Below, piece by piece: positions 45,545 to 57,173 of a DNA stretch of 64,000 nucleotides. This DNA comes from Przewalskia tangutica. Lineage: Eukaryota; Streptophyta; Magnoliopsida; Solanales; Solanaceae. A program made the position numbers and the translations under genes. The stretch is taken from NCBI GenBank assembly GCA_029844215.1, contig CM056725.1, positions 39,772,485 through 39,836,484 on the forward strand, given 5' to 3'. Numbering within the stretch: position 1 is the stretch's first letter; each line of letters starts with the position of its first letter. The notes beneath the pieces were generated by a model. That model saw only the letters and a list, made by a program, of their open reading frames with translations. It did no database searches and was not told the origin of the DNA.

Positions 45545-46470
45545 ATGCCTCCGCGCCAGGCAACTCGGGCCCAGAAGGGCAAGGCAGCCGAGGGAGCTAC
45601 GAGTGGAGTTCAGAGAGTTAGAAGGGCACAGGCCCAATCATCACCTGGGGTGATGCTTCATGCGGGGAGTTACGAGGCGCCGCCAAAGAAGAAGAATGTT
45701 TGGCACAGCAATAGCTCCTCTGCGCCATGACATCCGACCTTCGCCCACGGCTTGGAGCGTAAAATATGGATTGGAAGGAGACGGCCTCGCATTAGCAAGG
45801 ATTTGGCAACAGAGAGTATTTTATGTACCGGTATACCAAGGATATTGATGATTATCTAAAGAAGGGTTGTGAAGAAGTAGCTCTTCAGTCAGGAATGAGC
45901 CAGGCTTGCGTTCAGGATTATATGCAGCGGGCTGAGAGATGTAGAGATCGACAGATTAACCAAGATCAGCAGAAGAGGGCCCGATTGGCGTGATCATTTG
46001 GTAACCTCGAGGCGAACCGCCTCGCCAGCAGATTAGACATGCGCCCGCCGGCAGAGTGTCCTCCACGTGGTTGATTTTTCCTCAATGTTCACAGTGTGGC
46101 GGCGCCATCCCGGAAATGTCGCTTTTTATTGGTGTTTGTTTTACTTGCGCCGTCGTGGCCATATAGGGAATGTTCTATGAGGAAGGATGCAAGTAGGAGG
46201 CCCACCTACCGATCGGGCCATGGATCTGGTGCGGAGAGAAAGGGGTGTTAGCCAGAGGAGGCCACCCCCACCTCGGTGTGGCCGTTGTGGTAGGTATCAT
46301 TCGGGGGAGTGTCGTGCTTCTTCGGCAGTTTGTTATTTTTGTGGCCAGCAGGGCCATTTTGCGAGGAATTGTCCGACCAAGGGTGGTGCGGATGTGGAGA
46401 CTCAGCCTTCGGGATCAGTGGCTAGTTTATCACCTTCCCCAGCTATGCGCCCAGCAGGGCGGGATTGATT
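45545..46470 (+). pseudogene. Gag of N0, frameshifted, zinc knuckle intact
   Basis: The start at 45545 encodes MPPRQATRAQKGKAAEGATS, nearly the same as M gag; the frame ends after about 62 residues. Further on, YTKDIDDYLKKGCEEVA and DYMQRAERCRDRQINQDQQK (about 45835-45990) resemble a Gag helical region. At 46187-46468 PRCGRCGRYHSGECRAS precedes CYFCGQQGHFARNC, a complete CX2CX4HX4C knuckle for RNA binding. The whole is about 0.9 kb, shorter than M gag, and at least two frame breaks are present. Confidence 0.85.
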
Positions 46471-47822
46471 AGATCGACCTAGGGGAAGTACATCGTAGAT
46501 ACATGTATATCCTTAACCCTCTAGAGATATTTTTTATGTATAGTAAGATGTGAATATCTTAAGTATTATTTTCAGATAGCATTGTGTTAACTGTGATTAG
46601 GAATCATGATTAGTTAATCGGGAAAGATTGGGGGATAGAGAAAGTGGGAGCCTTAGAATGTATACGTAGAGACCTTAGAGGCGAGGCCATCTTTGGTAAA
46701 AGAATTATTTCATGTTTGACCCTTATCAAAGTGCATAGTTTACGTGAGATATATTTATGGGATAAGTCCCTGAGTGATGTGAAATGAAAGAGGGTAGTTG
46801 AGCTTAGAAGACCGCTAGGTTTTCGTAACGTGATTAGTGAGATTGTTCCGAATCAGGGAGCTAGTGTTTTGCGTGTTGCCGGGTCGGGTTGAGGCCATGT
46901 GGCGGGTCGACCCGCGGCCTGTTTGGTGGTGGGGTCAGTTTGTGGTGGTCCCGCTTTGTGTTAGGATCACGAGGGTGTTAGGCCCAAGTTTAGTTAACCA
47001 TCGTACGAGTTCGTGGATGCGTTCGACCAGTAGTCGGGCCGATGAGGTCAACCCGTCTTATCTTTTAGTCAAACCGTGTACTCGGTAGTAAGTTGTGAGA
47101 TGATTATTTCAGGAAGGTTGTAAGGCTGCACGAAGTGCCTACCTTCACCTTATGGTAGACAGTGGAGCCCCAAGTTACGGCTGTTTCTTTTCTGGAAGTT
47201 TTACCAGGCAAGGTTAGGAACTCAGGTGAGTCTCAGTGTCGCATTCACCCTGCCGTTTGGATTTCGGGGGTAGCTGTAAGGACTCTTCGCCTCTTGTTGA
47301 GTATGTATTATATAGCTACCGTTTCAGTATTCGGGTGTCGCCGTTTGGAGCCTTTTTATAAGCGCTAGTGTAAGATTGCCGATCGATTGATTCGATGTAA
47401 GTAAGGTGCAGATAGTTGGTTCGTACTTGTTTAGCAGGGCGTGGATAGGGTGGAGATATCCAGAAGAGGTTATTGGCAGCTCAAAGTCAGTGGGAAGCAG
47501 TACCAGAAACATGGTAAGTTATGAGAAAGAGTTCGAGTGTACGAGAAGGGTACGACGAGTAAGGGAAGAAGCGAGCATGTATTACAGGCATAGGTGTGAT
47601 CATTTCGTTTGTAAATAGTAGGTGCGAAGGGAGTATCTTTTTAGACCTCGAGTAGGAGCTTTTGTGATTGAGGTGATTCCTCGTGGACTTGGAGATAAGT
47701 ATGTGCGCTTGTTGTGTTGTGGCCAGGTGTGGCATGGTTGTTTCCGTAAGTATAGCAGTAAGGACTATACTGGCGCCTGTTTGTTTTGAGACTTAGAAGG
47801 AACATTCGGGACGAATGTTTCT
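46471..47822 (+). other. Distal noncoding block of N0
   Basis: This 1.35-kb stretch lies where pol would be expected. It has no pol motif. N1, G and K carry the same block, so it is a stable part of the family. A frame at 46837-47088 shares PRPVWWWGQF with N1. It ends in the AACATTCG-GGA-CGAATGTT inverted repeat (47801-47819). Confidence 0.8.
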
Positions 47823-47835
47823 AAGGAGGGGAGAA
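47823..47835 (+). other. Polypurine tract of N0
   Basis: AAGGAGGGGAGAA lies directly before TGTTATACCCCG of the 3' LTR; it is the cleanest PPT in the window. Confidence 0.92.
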
Positions 47836-48513
47836 TGTTATACCCCGTAGTTCCAGGGTATGTATGCGAGGACGTACGTACGAGAATACGACATTGAAAT
47901 TGGAAAGGAAGAAAGAGGTGATTTTTCCACGGAAAAGTTTCCGGTGTTTGTGAAGGAAAAATGTTCGTTAATGGGAATTGGATTCCCAGATTTGGTATTC
48001 GGACTTCTTGGAATATTAGAGAATTATGGAATTTTATTTTCGGAAATGGTCACGTGGGGCCCACGGGAGAAATTTACGGTTTTGTGGGGCCCACTTTGTT
48101 TTCGAGATTTTGGCCATTGTGGATATTTTCTAAGATGAAATATTTTGACGCAGTGAGGGCGACACGTGTCACCCCCTGGTGGCTTGGCCGAATATTATTT
48201 GTGCACAACGCCCGACAGAGTCGTTTTCGACTAAACGCTTTACACAACTCGCGTAGGTAAATTCCGGCTATGTCATTTCTAATTTTTGCGGATTTTTCCG
48301 AGAGACGAAACATTTTGATCAACGGGAGGGTGACACTTGTCACCTCCAATGATGGACTTGAGGCGCCTATAGGGCGAATGGGTGGGCTATTTTGTCATGG
48401 AGTTGGTAGGATATTTTTGTGTAGTAGATAAAATGGACACTTGCCCAAATCCTCACCCTACACTTGCCTTGCACTTGGCATCATCTTGGCCATTGGTTGG
48501 CCATGTCTTGACC

Positions 48514-48521
48514 TATAAATA
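48514..48521 (+). promoter_or_regulatory. TATA box of N0 3' LTR
   Basis: TATAAATA is followed by CCCCTC, 678 bp into the LTR. An RNA starting here would have about 2.9 kb of R-U5. Confidence 0.72.
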
Positions 48522-51024
48522 CCCCTCTTAAGATGAAGAGTTCTTCATCCACAAAATCTTTCCAAGTCTTGAAAAATCCTTCCCTCCCCCTTGAGCTTGT
48601 TTCGTCCAAAGCCTACTCACCCCCCCCCCCTTGAGTAAAGTTGGCCGAGGCCCCCAAAGCAAGCCCCAGCCAAACACTACCCCCTCCCTTGGTAGAAATG
48701 TTGTCTTCCAAGTATTGTTATAATGCCCAAATACCCTAGCCCAAATCCCTTATAGTATTTAAGTAGAAGTGGTGTAGAACTTCTGGGTTCTTGGGGCTAT
48801 CGGAGCGCAGCATTTAGGAGCTAAACCTCGCTCAGGATCGACGTTTATACTTGGATAATATTGGGCTTATCGAGGTAAATAACCTTATCCTCCCTTTGTA
48901 ATTAGAATATACATACCGTAGAAGTATAGGAATAAGTATTATATACTTAAGGTTATGAAGAATAGAATTGAATCATATCACAGTAGAAGGGTTTAAAGAA
49001 GAATAATCAAAGCAGATTTACATAGACTGTTTTCACAGTAGACTTGAGTAGCTCACCGGGTAGGGAAGTGCTGCCCAACTTTCCGTAGGATATAGAACCC
49101 TCTGCTTAGAGCTTTGTACAGTACAGTCTAGAAGTTGATAGACGTATTTGACTGTTATAGGTCGATTCTCTGCGCGCGACATATTCAACTTGGCAAGTGG
49201 ATCTCGCCGAGAAGGTATGTTATTCTTCCTATCCTCTTGAGCATGATATTTTAAAGAATATGTATATAGTACGGTAGACGTACGTGTGTTAACTGATTAA
49301 TAATTACGGCAATGTCTTCGGACTTAAGCCTGAATAATAATTACGGTAATGTCTTCGGACTTAATCCTGAATAATAATTATGGCAATGTCTTTTGACTTA
49401 AGCCTGAATAAAAAGAATCCGAAATAGTTCAAAAGAATTAAGAAACCTTTCTGAAAGAAGAGTAACACTTGGTTTTAAAAGCTTAAGAGTTATACTAGCT
49501 TTATGGGAAGTTAGGTATAACGGCTTAAGAGTGATAAAAAGAATGATTTATTGATTTAAGAAAATAAGAGACTTGACTTAATTATACTAATGTGAATTTT
49601 GTTAAAAAGTGTGAAACCTCATTCGTGAGTAATGAGTATTTTTGGTTTTCAAAAGGAATGATGTTTTACCGATCAGAATGAATGTCGAACAAACCACATC
49701 AGCGCTAATAAAGGGAAATGTTTTGACTAATAAAATATTATTAAAACCAGTAGAAACTTCCATCTGCATAGGAGCTAAGATGAGACAAAATGATATTACA
49801 TTTCCTAGATCATGGCTGCTGTGATAAGATTGTTATGAACAATAATAACCTACTCACACATAAGGTATATGTTTCTCAAATTGGTTTAAAGGATTAAAAC
49901 TATGAACTACGAAACCTTTCAAAAATGAGAAACTTGAGTAATTGAAACTAGGCAAACTTGAACGTTGGGAAAAGAATGTTGTTACTTGATTTTACAAAGA
50001 GAAGTGTTTTGATTTACTTCAAAAGATAATTACTCTATTTTATACTACGGGTATTGTGTGACCTTTGTGAAAGAAACGAATCTTTTAAAAGAGTAATACA
50101 TGAAGTACTTTGGGGCTAAAAACCCGAACTTGTTAACATAATGTAGAAAGTACCTTGTGTGAATAACTTAATTGTATTGATTTGTGATAGTCTTGTAATA
50201 CTTTCTTGTTGACTTGATAAGTAAACATGTTAGGATGCTACGTGAGTTAGTATCTTGTGATGTTTGTGTAAAGGGGTTTTCCCTTGTTGTGCTTAGGTTG
50301 TTTAACGGTAAGCTGTTATGTTAGTATTATATCACTCATGATTCCGGGGGTTAAGCTGCCCTCCGATGCGGGGTAGACTCAGGCGGGTCTGTGGGACCTA
50401 TGATTCGAGAATACCTTATGCGGGTCTGTATGGCCTATGCGAATCGCGGAGTTCCGTGTTAGTATGCGCCTTGTGGTCATGCGGTCTTTGTGGCTACGCG
50501 GACGGCGAGTCCAGACGCCGGGGAGTAGCTACCCTCGATGCGGGGAATACCTCATGCGGGCCATTGGAGTGGCCCATGCGGAGCTACGGGAAGTTCCAGG
50601 GCTAGACGCGCACATTAGATACTGCGGGCGAGTGGCCAGCTTTGATCATGTGACGGTCTAGACAGATCTCATGATACAGTTTACGACCTTGTTTGTACTG
50701 TGGGTTTTAGTAGTCGGCTATGCCTTCGTACTTACCCCGTACGGTTTTATGATGACACAGGTAGGACCTGGTGTTCATGTGTATTCCTTGGTGCTTTTAT
50801 ATCATAGACTGCCGGCAGTGAGGAAGGTATTCCACGGGCATGATTGATGTGGGCGTGAGACCCATTGTTACATTTGAGTGATGACTTTGAGGGCGTGAGT
50901 CCCTGACTTGACATGACTGCTTATTTATTGTGAACTGTAGTTTTGGTTATCATACATGTCTCCTGCTTTATATAGACTTCTATGATTTCATTTACAAGTA
51001 TTTTCGCCACATACTTGGTACCAG

Positions 51025-51215
51025 ATCGACCTCCTTCGGGGGGCTGCGTTCATGCCGCAGGTAGAGGTACTCCTACTGTTGACCCCCGTTCTTAGGATCA
51101 CCGTTTCGGCGTTGGAAAAGCTCCGTTTCTCCGGAGGCTTAGCATTTTGGTATGGTCCCCTGTCGTTGTAGATATTTGCATTCAGGGGTATGGCGGGGCC
51201 CTGTCCCGCCATTGT
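51025..51215 (+). other. Conserved hairpin cluster in R-U5 (N0 3' LTR, best sense copy)
   Basis: In sense order: CCTCC-TTCG-GGGGG (51031-51045), a stem with the stable C(UUCG)G loop; CTGCGTTCATGCCGCAG (about 51045-51061); AAGCTCCGTTTCTCCGGAGGCTT (about 51118-51141); TGGCGGGGCCCTGTCCCGCCA (51190-51210). All four lie within 420 bp of the LTR end. No ORF spans the block. Confidence 0.65.
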
Positions 51216-51445
51216 TGTTTTAAACTCTTAGAGGTCTGTAGACCTGTTGTAAGGTTGGGATGTAACTGTTCATTTTGGGGTATTTTTATACATATATGCC
51301 GAAAGGCAACTTTTTCCCAGAAACTGTGTCTTATTTATACTGATTCATATCTTGGTTGTTTTATATTCCGCTGATTTCTCTGATGTATGACTACTTGGGT
51401 GCCCGGGTAAGGCACCAGTCACGGGCCCCGGAACGGGTCGTGACA

Positions 51446-52228
51446 AAAACCTATTATACATAACAATCTAAAACATGGTTCACGTGGCCAATATCAACTT
51501 TAACAAAGATTACTATCAATTTCCAAGGGGAGAGGAAATCTCTTACCTTTGGGTTAGCCCACTAAAGCTCTCTTTCTTCAACTTCTATTCCCGTCAAACT
51601 CGTCCTTGTGAGTTTCCCAAAAGCTTACCAGCACTTTGTCTTCTTACCGCCGCTCCAACAACACCCACTAAGCTAGGTTTTTCTCAAATCTCAAGAGAGA
51701 AGGGGAGAGGGGTTTTTAGGTGTTCAAAGGTGAAATGACCAAGTCTTTCAAGACTTGGTCTTAAAATAGGGCTCTTTTCGTGGTCAACAAGATGGGAGGG
51801 ACACTTGTCACCCTCCCATAGGCCCTTTTCGAAAATATCCCCTGTTTTAAGCAATTCCCGCAGAAAATTTTCCGCATTGGCGACGCGGCCCTGCAGTCGG
51901 CGCCGCGGCGCCGATACCTCTGAGGATTTTCAGGATTAGTGGTGCCCCGTCCCTGCTGACGGCGCCGCGGCGCTGAGACGCTTGATACGAAAATCCTTCC
52001 TCTACGCCAGCTTACAGAATTTCTAACGCCCATACCTCTCCGCTCCGATGTCCTATCGACGAGCGGTTTGTCGCGTTGGACACTAGACTCATCCAACTTT
52101 ATACTAGGCTTGCTAAACACCCCATACATCTAAAAAAAAATTGGGGTACCACACTCCAAATAAGACTTAAAATCCGCTCGACACATGATTGCCGACTTAT
52201 CTTATATTTGAATTTACGGGGTGTAACA
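51446..52228 (-). repeat. 5' LTR of H, U3-side part
   Basis: It begins with the AAAAC duplication and continues CTATTATACATAACAATC exactly as the H 3' LTR does near 6050. It ends TTTACGGGGTGTAACA at 52228, followed by GGTAC. A TGTCACCCTCCC site with inverted partner (51793-51815) is the H form of the U3 palindrome. No TATAAATA is seen; the weaker TATTTTAA on the minus strand near 51765 may serve. Confidence 0.93.
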
Positions 52229-52480
52229 GGTACACCCTATGTATATAATGCTTTCTGACAAGGATCACCCGCAAAATCGTCTACTCGAGACGACCTTACA
52301 TCTAAGGTCTCGACGTGTAATATTCTAAGGTTCACACCTTCCATACCCCCATACTTACCTTTTCAACTACCCATGTTCTCTAGATCACAATTTTACACAA
52401 TGCTATCCAAACATAACATTCAACATAAAATCATCATATCAAGCATACTAATCTCTAGAGGGTTAAGGATATACCTGTAT
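52229..52480 (-). other. Distal noncoding block of G, gag-side part
   Basis: It continues from 4170 beyond the H insertion. TATCCAAACATAACATTCAACA and CTCTAGAGGGTTAAGGATAT match N0 46495-46600 in reverse and K near 33375. No gene is seen. Confidence 0.7.
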
Positions 52481-53720
52481 CTACCGCTTCACTCTAGTCA
52501 TAGGCCCACTGCAGGCGATACCGTAAGGTGATGAACCACCATAGATCCTCAAGGCCGAGTCGTAACATCCGTATACCCCGTCGGACAGTTCGCAAAATGG
52601 CCCTGCTGCCGCAAAATAACAAGCTCCCTTGGCACCACGACACTCCCCAAAATGCGGTCTACCACATCGACCACACCGAGGTAGTGGTGGCTGCACCTGG
52701 CCAACACCCCTACTCCTCGAAAACTCAACCTCGAGCTCGACCGCCTCGAATACCTGGACGCTCAAGGTTGTGGAGGACCACTCAGATCTTGGCGAAGGTG
52801 CATAACTAGATCGCCGGAGGCGTTCGCCGAAAGTCACCAAAGGACCTCGCTGTCCCCGCCTCTTCGCCGATCTCGCCATTCCGCCGACCTCTCCGCCTCA
52901 CATCCAAGTGCATAAGCTGCATGCGGGCAATGTCCATGCCCTGAAGAGCTACACCAACAAGCCTCGCCAAGTAGTCATCGAGCCCGTGGCGTGGCGGTGT
53001 ACTGGCCCTCCATATCAGCTACTAACGCGGGGACATACCGAGCCAATGAGTCAAACTCCACATTGTACTCCCGAACCGTACGCCTGGTCTGTCTTAACGT
53101 CAAAAATCTGTCGGCCCGAGCCCTCCTCATTTGTGGAGGCAAGAAATGTGTAAGAAATTCCCCTGAGAACTCGTCCCATACGGCTGGAAGTGCATACTCT
53201 CCCCGTGACAGCTCCCACGAATCAAACTAGTCGACTGCAGTATCACGCAGCCGATGTGAACCTAAGACCACTGACTCGGTCTCCGAAGCCCTGATCACTC
53301 ACGATCCGTCAGAATCGCTTTGATGAACTCCTCGGATCATCCTCGTGCCTCGACCCGTAGAACTCGGGCTACAACTCGTAAAGTCTCGTAGCCTCAAACT
53401 ATCCGATCTCGTGAACCATGGGTACTACTTGAATCGAATTGCCGTGATCCAAATTTATCTCATGTTCGCCACGATCCCGCCAAGAATCGCTATCTTTGTA
53501 CCCAACCTCTCCGCTTCCAGCCGTGGACCGAGGCTCGTATTGTGGTCTCAGCAGCACCGCCGCGCTCTAAACTCGCTGGGCCGGGCGGCGCGCAAAACTC
53601 GCCGTCAAGCACTATCTCGTAATGACCGGCTCGCGCTCGTACTCTCAGATCCTATTAGCGCCTCCTCACGCCTTGCCCATCTGGGCCCTGCCGCTTACGC
53701 AGAGGCATAATCGTAAAACG
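52481..53720 (-). pseudogene. Gag remnant of G
   Basis: The frame at 52481-52879 encodes PPLPRCGRCGRPHFGECRGA and then KGACYFAAAGPFCELSDG, a zinc-knuckle region in which CGQQGH has been lost. The text to 53710 follows K and M gag (for example CATCCTCGTGCCTCGACCC near 53339), ending at GCAGAGGCAT, a decayed MPPR start. Frames break often. Confidence 0.78.
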
Positions 53721-53896
53721 AAATACGTCGAGGGGTCCAACCTATAACACGCCTCTAAGGCACGATCTCGTAATGAGAAGAATGGAAACCAATCCTAAAT
53801 GTCTCAGAACCTCCTCGATTATAGATGTGGTGCACAACACATCGATAATCAAGACTCTACTAGACACGGCTCAGAGACACTTTCCGAGGATTAACT

Positions 53897-53907
53897 ACTC
53901 GATACCA
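53897..53907 (-). other. Primer binding site of G (one base missing)
   Basis: The plus strand reads ACTCGATACCA, four bases before the LTR at 53912. It shows the same loss as K and N0. Confidence 0.83.
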
Positions 53908-53911
53908 CTTT

Positions 53912-56900
53912 TGTCACGACCACCCTCGCCCGTGGATCGTGCCTTACCCTGCACCCTAGTGATACAACATCGAGAAAATCAGCTAAGTAAAACTTAAACA
54001 TGAAACAAGAGATATGATAATAAAACAGGCCAACCAAAACGGTTGCCTTCTTGCATATATACAGAAATTGAACAGTTACAACATTTACAACTCTGCCCAC
54101 AACAGTACTACAGACCTCTAAGAGTGTTATAACAACAATGACGGGACAGGGCACCGCCATACCCCTGAATGTAAGTACCTACAACGACAGGACTATACTA
54201 AAGATAAGCCTCCGAGAAACGGAGCTTCCCAAAACGAATCGTGATCCTATGAGCGAGGATCAACAATCGTGTACCTTACCGCGGAATGAACGCAGCTTCA
54301 AGGAGGTCGATAACATGTACCAAGTATGTGAAACTGAAAATACTATAAACGAAATCATAACAGTCTAAATAAAACAGGAGACATGTATGACAACCAAACT
54401 ACAGTTCACGACATAAAAGCAGTCATGTCAAAGCAGGGACTCACGCCCTCAAAGTCATCACTCAAATATAACTAAGGGTCTCACGCCAATAATATCAATC
54501 ATGCCCGCATCATGGCCACATGCCCCCGGAATTCTCCATCGGTGCAGACATGTCCATGTAACAACAATAACAATATACCGGGTGATTAACCCGCCGCATG
54601 GCCGCATGCCCCCGGAATTCTTCATCGGTGCAGACATGTCCATGTAACAACAATAACAATATACCGGGTGATTAACCCGCCGCACGGGCCGCATGCCCCT
54701 AATTCGCAGACGCGCAGACATGTCCATGTAACAACAATAACAATATATCGGGTAATCAACCCTGCCGCATGGCCACATGCCCCGACTGCGATCGTGCGCA
54801 TACGTCCATGTAACAACAATAACAATATACCGTGATTAACCCGCGTGGCCGCATGCCCCTAATTCTTCATCGTGCAGACATGTCCATGTAACAACAATAA
54901 CAATATACCGGTGATTAACCCGCCGTAGCCGCATGCCCGAATTCTTCATCTGCATGCATACGTCCATGTAACAACAATAACAATATACCGTGATTAACCC
55001 GCCAGCGTGGCCGCATGCCCCTAATTCTTCATCTGCGTATACATGTCCATGTAACAACAACAATATACCGCCCTCCATCGAGAGACGCCAGAGCATAGGA
55101 ATACAACTTTTCACACAACAAGGCTATCACAAGCAAGCACAAGCAAATTACCATACTTCAATTCCTTACAAATATCCATTCTTTCACAAGAAGTCACCCG
55201 ATACCAACACTGTAGTATCCAAAACAGAGTAACTATTATCTTAAGTAAACCAAAATAGTTTCCCTTTTAAAGACAAGTAACAACCTTCTTTTCCAAAAGT
55301 TCAAGTTTGCCTAATTTCAAATACTCAAGTCTCTTATTTTCGAAAGGTTTCGTAGTTCATAGTCTTAATCACTTAATAACATAATTCTCTTTTAAAACAA
55401 TTTGAGTAACATATGCCTTATGTGTGAGTAGGTTATTCTTGTTTATAACAATCTTATTAAAGCAGCCATGATCTAGAAAATGTAATACAATTTTGTCTTA
55501 TCTTCGCTTCTATGCAGATGGAGGTTTCTACTGGTTTTAATAATAATTAATTAGTCAATACATTTTCCTTTATTAACGCTGCAGTGGTTTGTTAAATCTG
55601 GTTCTCATTTCCGAAATCAATATAACATTATTCCTTTTAAAACCCAATTACCCATTTCTCATTAAAACGGTTTCACCACTTTTTAACACAACCCAAGTCC
55701 TTATTAATTCACATCCAGTCTTTTATCTTTTAAAAACAACAAACCATTTCTTTGCCCACATAAAGTTGTTATAACCAACTTCCCATAAAGCCGTTATAAC
55801 ACTTTATGTTTTAAACCAACCAAATTCATTTAACACATATGCGTCTACCGCATTTACATAGTTCACAACATATCATGCTAGAAAAGATAGGAAGAGGTTC
55901 ACATACCTCGCGACGATTATCGACAAATAGCAAAAGCTCCAAATCTTCGTAATCCTGCTAGCCTTTTCCACCCTTCAAGTAGAATACGCTACTCGCAGTA
56001 CTTCAACCTATAACGGTCATATAAGTCTATCAACGTCTAGACTACTCTGTAGAACATTCTAAGCAGAAGGTTCTTAATTCTACTAAAATTGGGCAAGACT
56101 TCCCTACTCACAAACTACAAGTCTCATCAGAAATACAACCCTATGTAAGTACAGTTCAATTCTCTTCTTTACCAGCCTTCTATATATCTTATACTTAATT
56201 CTAAACTACTACGATATGTAATCTCCAATTACAATAGAAGGACAAAGATATTTACCTCGACAAGCCCAAAATTATCCAAGTTTTAATGTCGATCCTGAGC
56301 AACGTTTAGCTCCTACTCCATGCGCTCCAACCCGCTCCAAGCAACCCTTATACGCTCCTAACCAACTCCTCTTTAAGAACCAACCTAAACAAGTGAATAA
56401 CACTAAGGTTCTTGTCCTCACAACTCTCGGCCAAGGTGAGGCTTTAGGGCTAGGGTGTGAAATTTTTTCTAACTTTTGGTTAACAATCTTCCTAATACAC
56501 TAAGGAATAACACTTAAGAGTTTAAGAATTTTTGGACAAAGTTTGGTTAAGGGAGAGGGGTGTGGGACGAGAACTTCATCAAAGGGAGGGAGTATTTTAA
56601 GACTTGGAAATTGTTTTGTGGATGAAGAAGTCTTGCACTTAGGGGGGGTATTTATAGAACAATGATGGGCCATGATTCAAGCAAGTGTGTGGTGGAGATT
56701 TGGACAAGTGTTGTGTGGGTCCCACCTTATCTATCTACTCCACAAATATCTACAAAACATTGACCAAATGTTTAAGCCCTTTAAAACATTAAAAACGTGC
56801 CAAACATTGACCACCAAACCGTCCACTTGAGGGTAACACATGTCGCCCTCCCATTGGTCCAAAATATTTCATTTTCCGAAAATATCCGTAATGCCAAAAA

Positions 56901-57173
56901 TCCTAAAATAAAGTGGGCCTCACAAAACCGTAAATTCTCTCGTGGTCCCCACGTGACCAATTCCGGAATTTAAAATTTCAATACTTCTAAAATATTCCAA
57001 AAAGTCCGAATACCAAATCTGGGAATCCAATTCCCATTAACGAACCTTTTTACTTCACAAAAACCGGAAACTTTTCCGTCGAAAAAATCACATCTTTCTT
57101 CCTTTCTAAAATTACTGTCGTATTCTCGTACGTACGTCCTCACATACATACTCTGGAACTACGGGGTGTAACA
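53912..57173 (-). repeat. 5' LTR of G
   Basis: It runs from TGTCACGACCACC to ACGGGGTGTAACA, 3262 bp. From about 54250 it is collinear with 1-3470 apart from the shorter minisatellite. The hairpin cluster is at 54135-54310, the twin palindrome block at 55759-55808 and TATA at 56649-56656 (minus). Confidence 0.94.
54520..55070 (-). repeat. LTR minisatellite, about 7 units of ~80 bp
   Basis: Units anchored on CATGTCCATGTAACAACAAT start near 54528, 54608, 54688, 54780, 54855, 54936 and 55017. The partner LTR has about 14. Confidence 0.9.

Larger units (their letters stand above)
12856..51445 (+). mobile_element. Element N0: gag-only LTR retrotransposon, hosting N1
   Basis: Plus orientation: 5' LTR 12856-14929 continued at 43819-45337, PBS at 45342, gag-like region 45545-46470, distal block 46471-47822, PPT 47823-47835, 3' LTR 47836-51445. 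The duplication AAAAC flanks it at 12851-12855 and 51446-51450, and the H 3' LTR shows the empty site. The internal region is 2498 bp with no pol motif. It shares its gag start, MPPR.ATRAQKGKA, with M, so it is probably a deleted relative that depends on an M-like partner. Confidence 0.93.
47836..51445 (+). repeat. 3' LTR of N0 (uninterrupted, 3.6 kb)
   Basis: It runs from TGTTATACCCCGTAGTTCC to GGGTCGTGACA, 3610 bp. As the only unbroken copy it proves the joins 14929/43819 in the 5' LTR. Features in order: G-box with GGGGCCCAC (about 48050), ACACGTGT palindrome (about 48160), TATA (48514-48521), C-run (48620-48630), 37-bp array (49295-49410), GCGGG-type repeats (50345-50665), hairpin cluster (51025-51215). 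Confidence 0.96.
4171..52228 (-). mobile_element. Element H: Ty3/gypsy element with decayed pol, hosting N0
   Basis: On the minus strand: 5' LTR in two parts (51446-52228 and 10948-12855) split by N0, PBS at 10932-10943, internal region 6777-10947, PPT, and 3' LTR at 4171-6776. Flanks are GGTAT (4166-4170) and GGTAC (52229-52233), a 5-bp duplication with one mismatch. The internal region of 4.17 kb holds chromodomain, integrase, RNase H and protease remnants in the order expected for a chromovirus read on the minus strand. RT and gag are not clearly recognisable. Confidence 0.9.
1..57173 (-). mobile_element. Element G: gag-only Ty3/gypsy LTR retrotransposon, interrupted by H
   Basis: On the minus strand, G has a 5' LTR at 53912-57173, a PBS at 53897-53907, a gag-like internal region at 52229-53720, a noncoding distal block split by element H (3471-4170 and 52234-52480), a PPT at 3471-3483 and a 3' LTR running off the window start to 3470. 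Without H the internal region is about 2.4 kb, too short for pol, and no pol motif is visible. G sits inside the F1 LTR: the bases after its right end (CCTAC) continue the sequence that F2 carries from about 61964. The left duplication lies outside the window. Inference: a non-autonomous element mobilised in trans. Confidence 0.88.
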
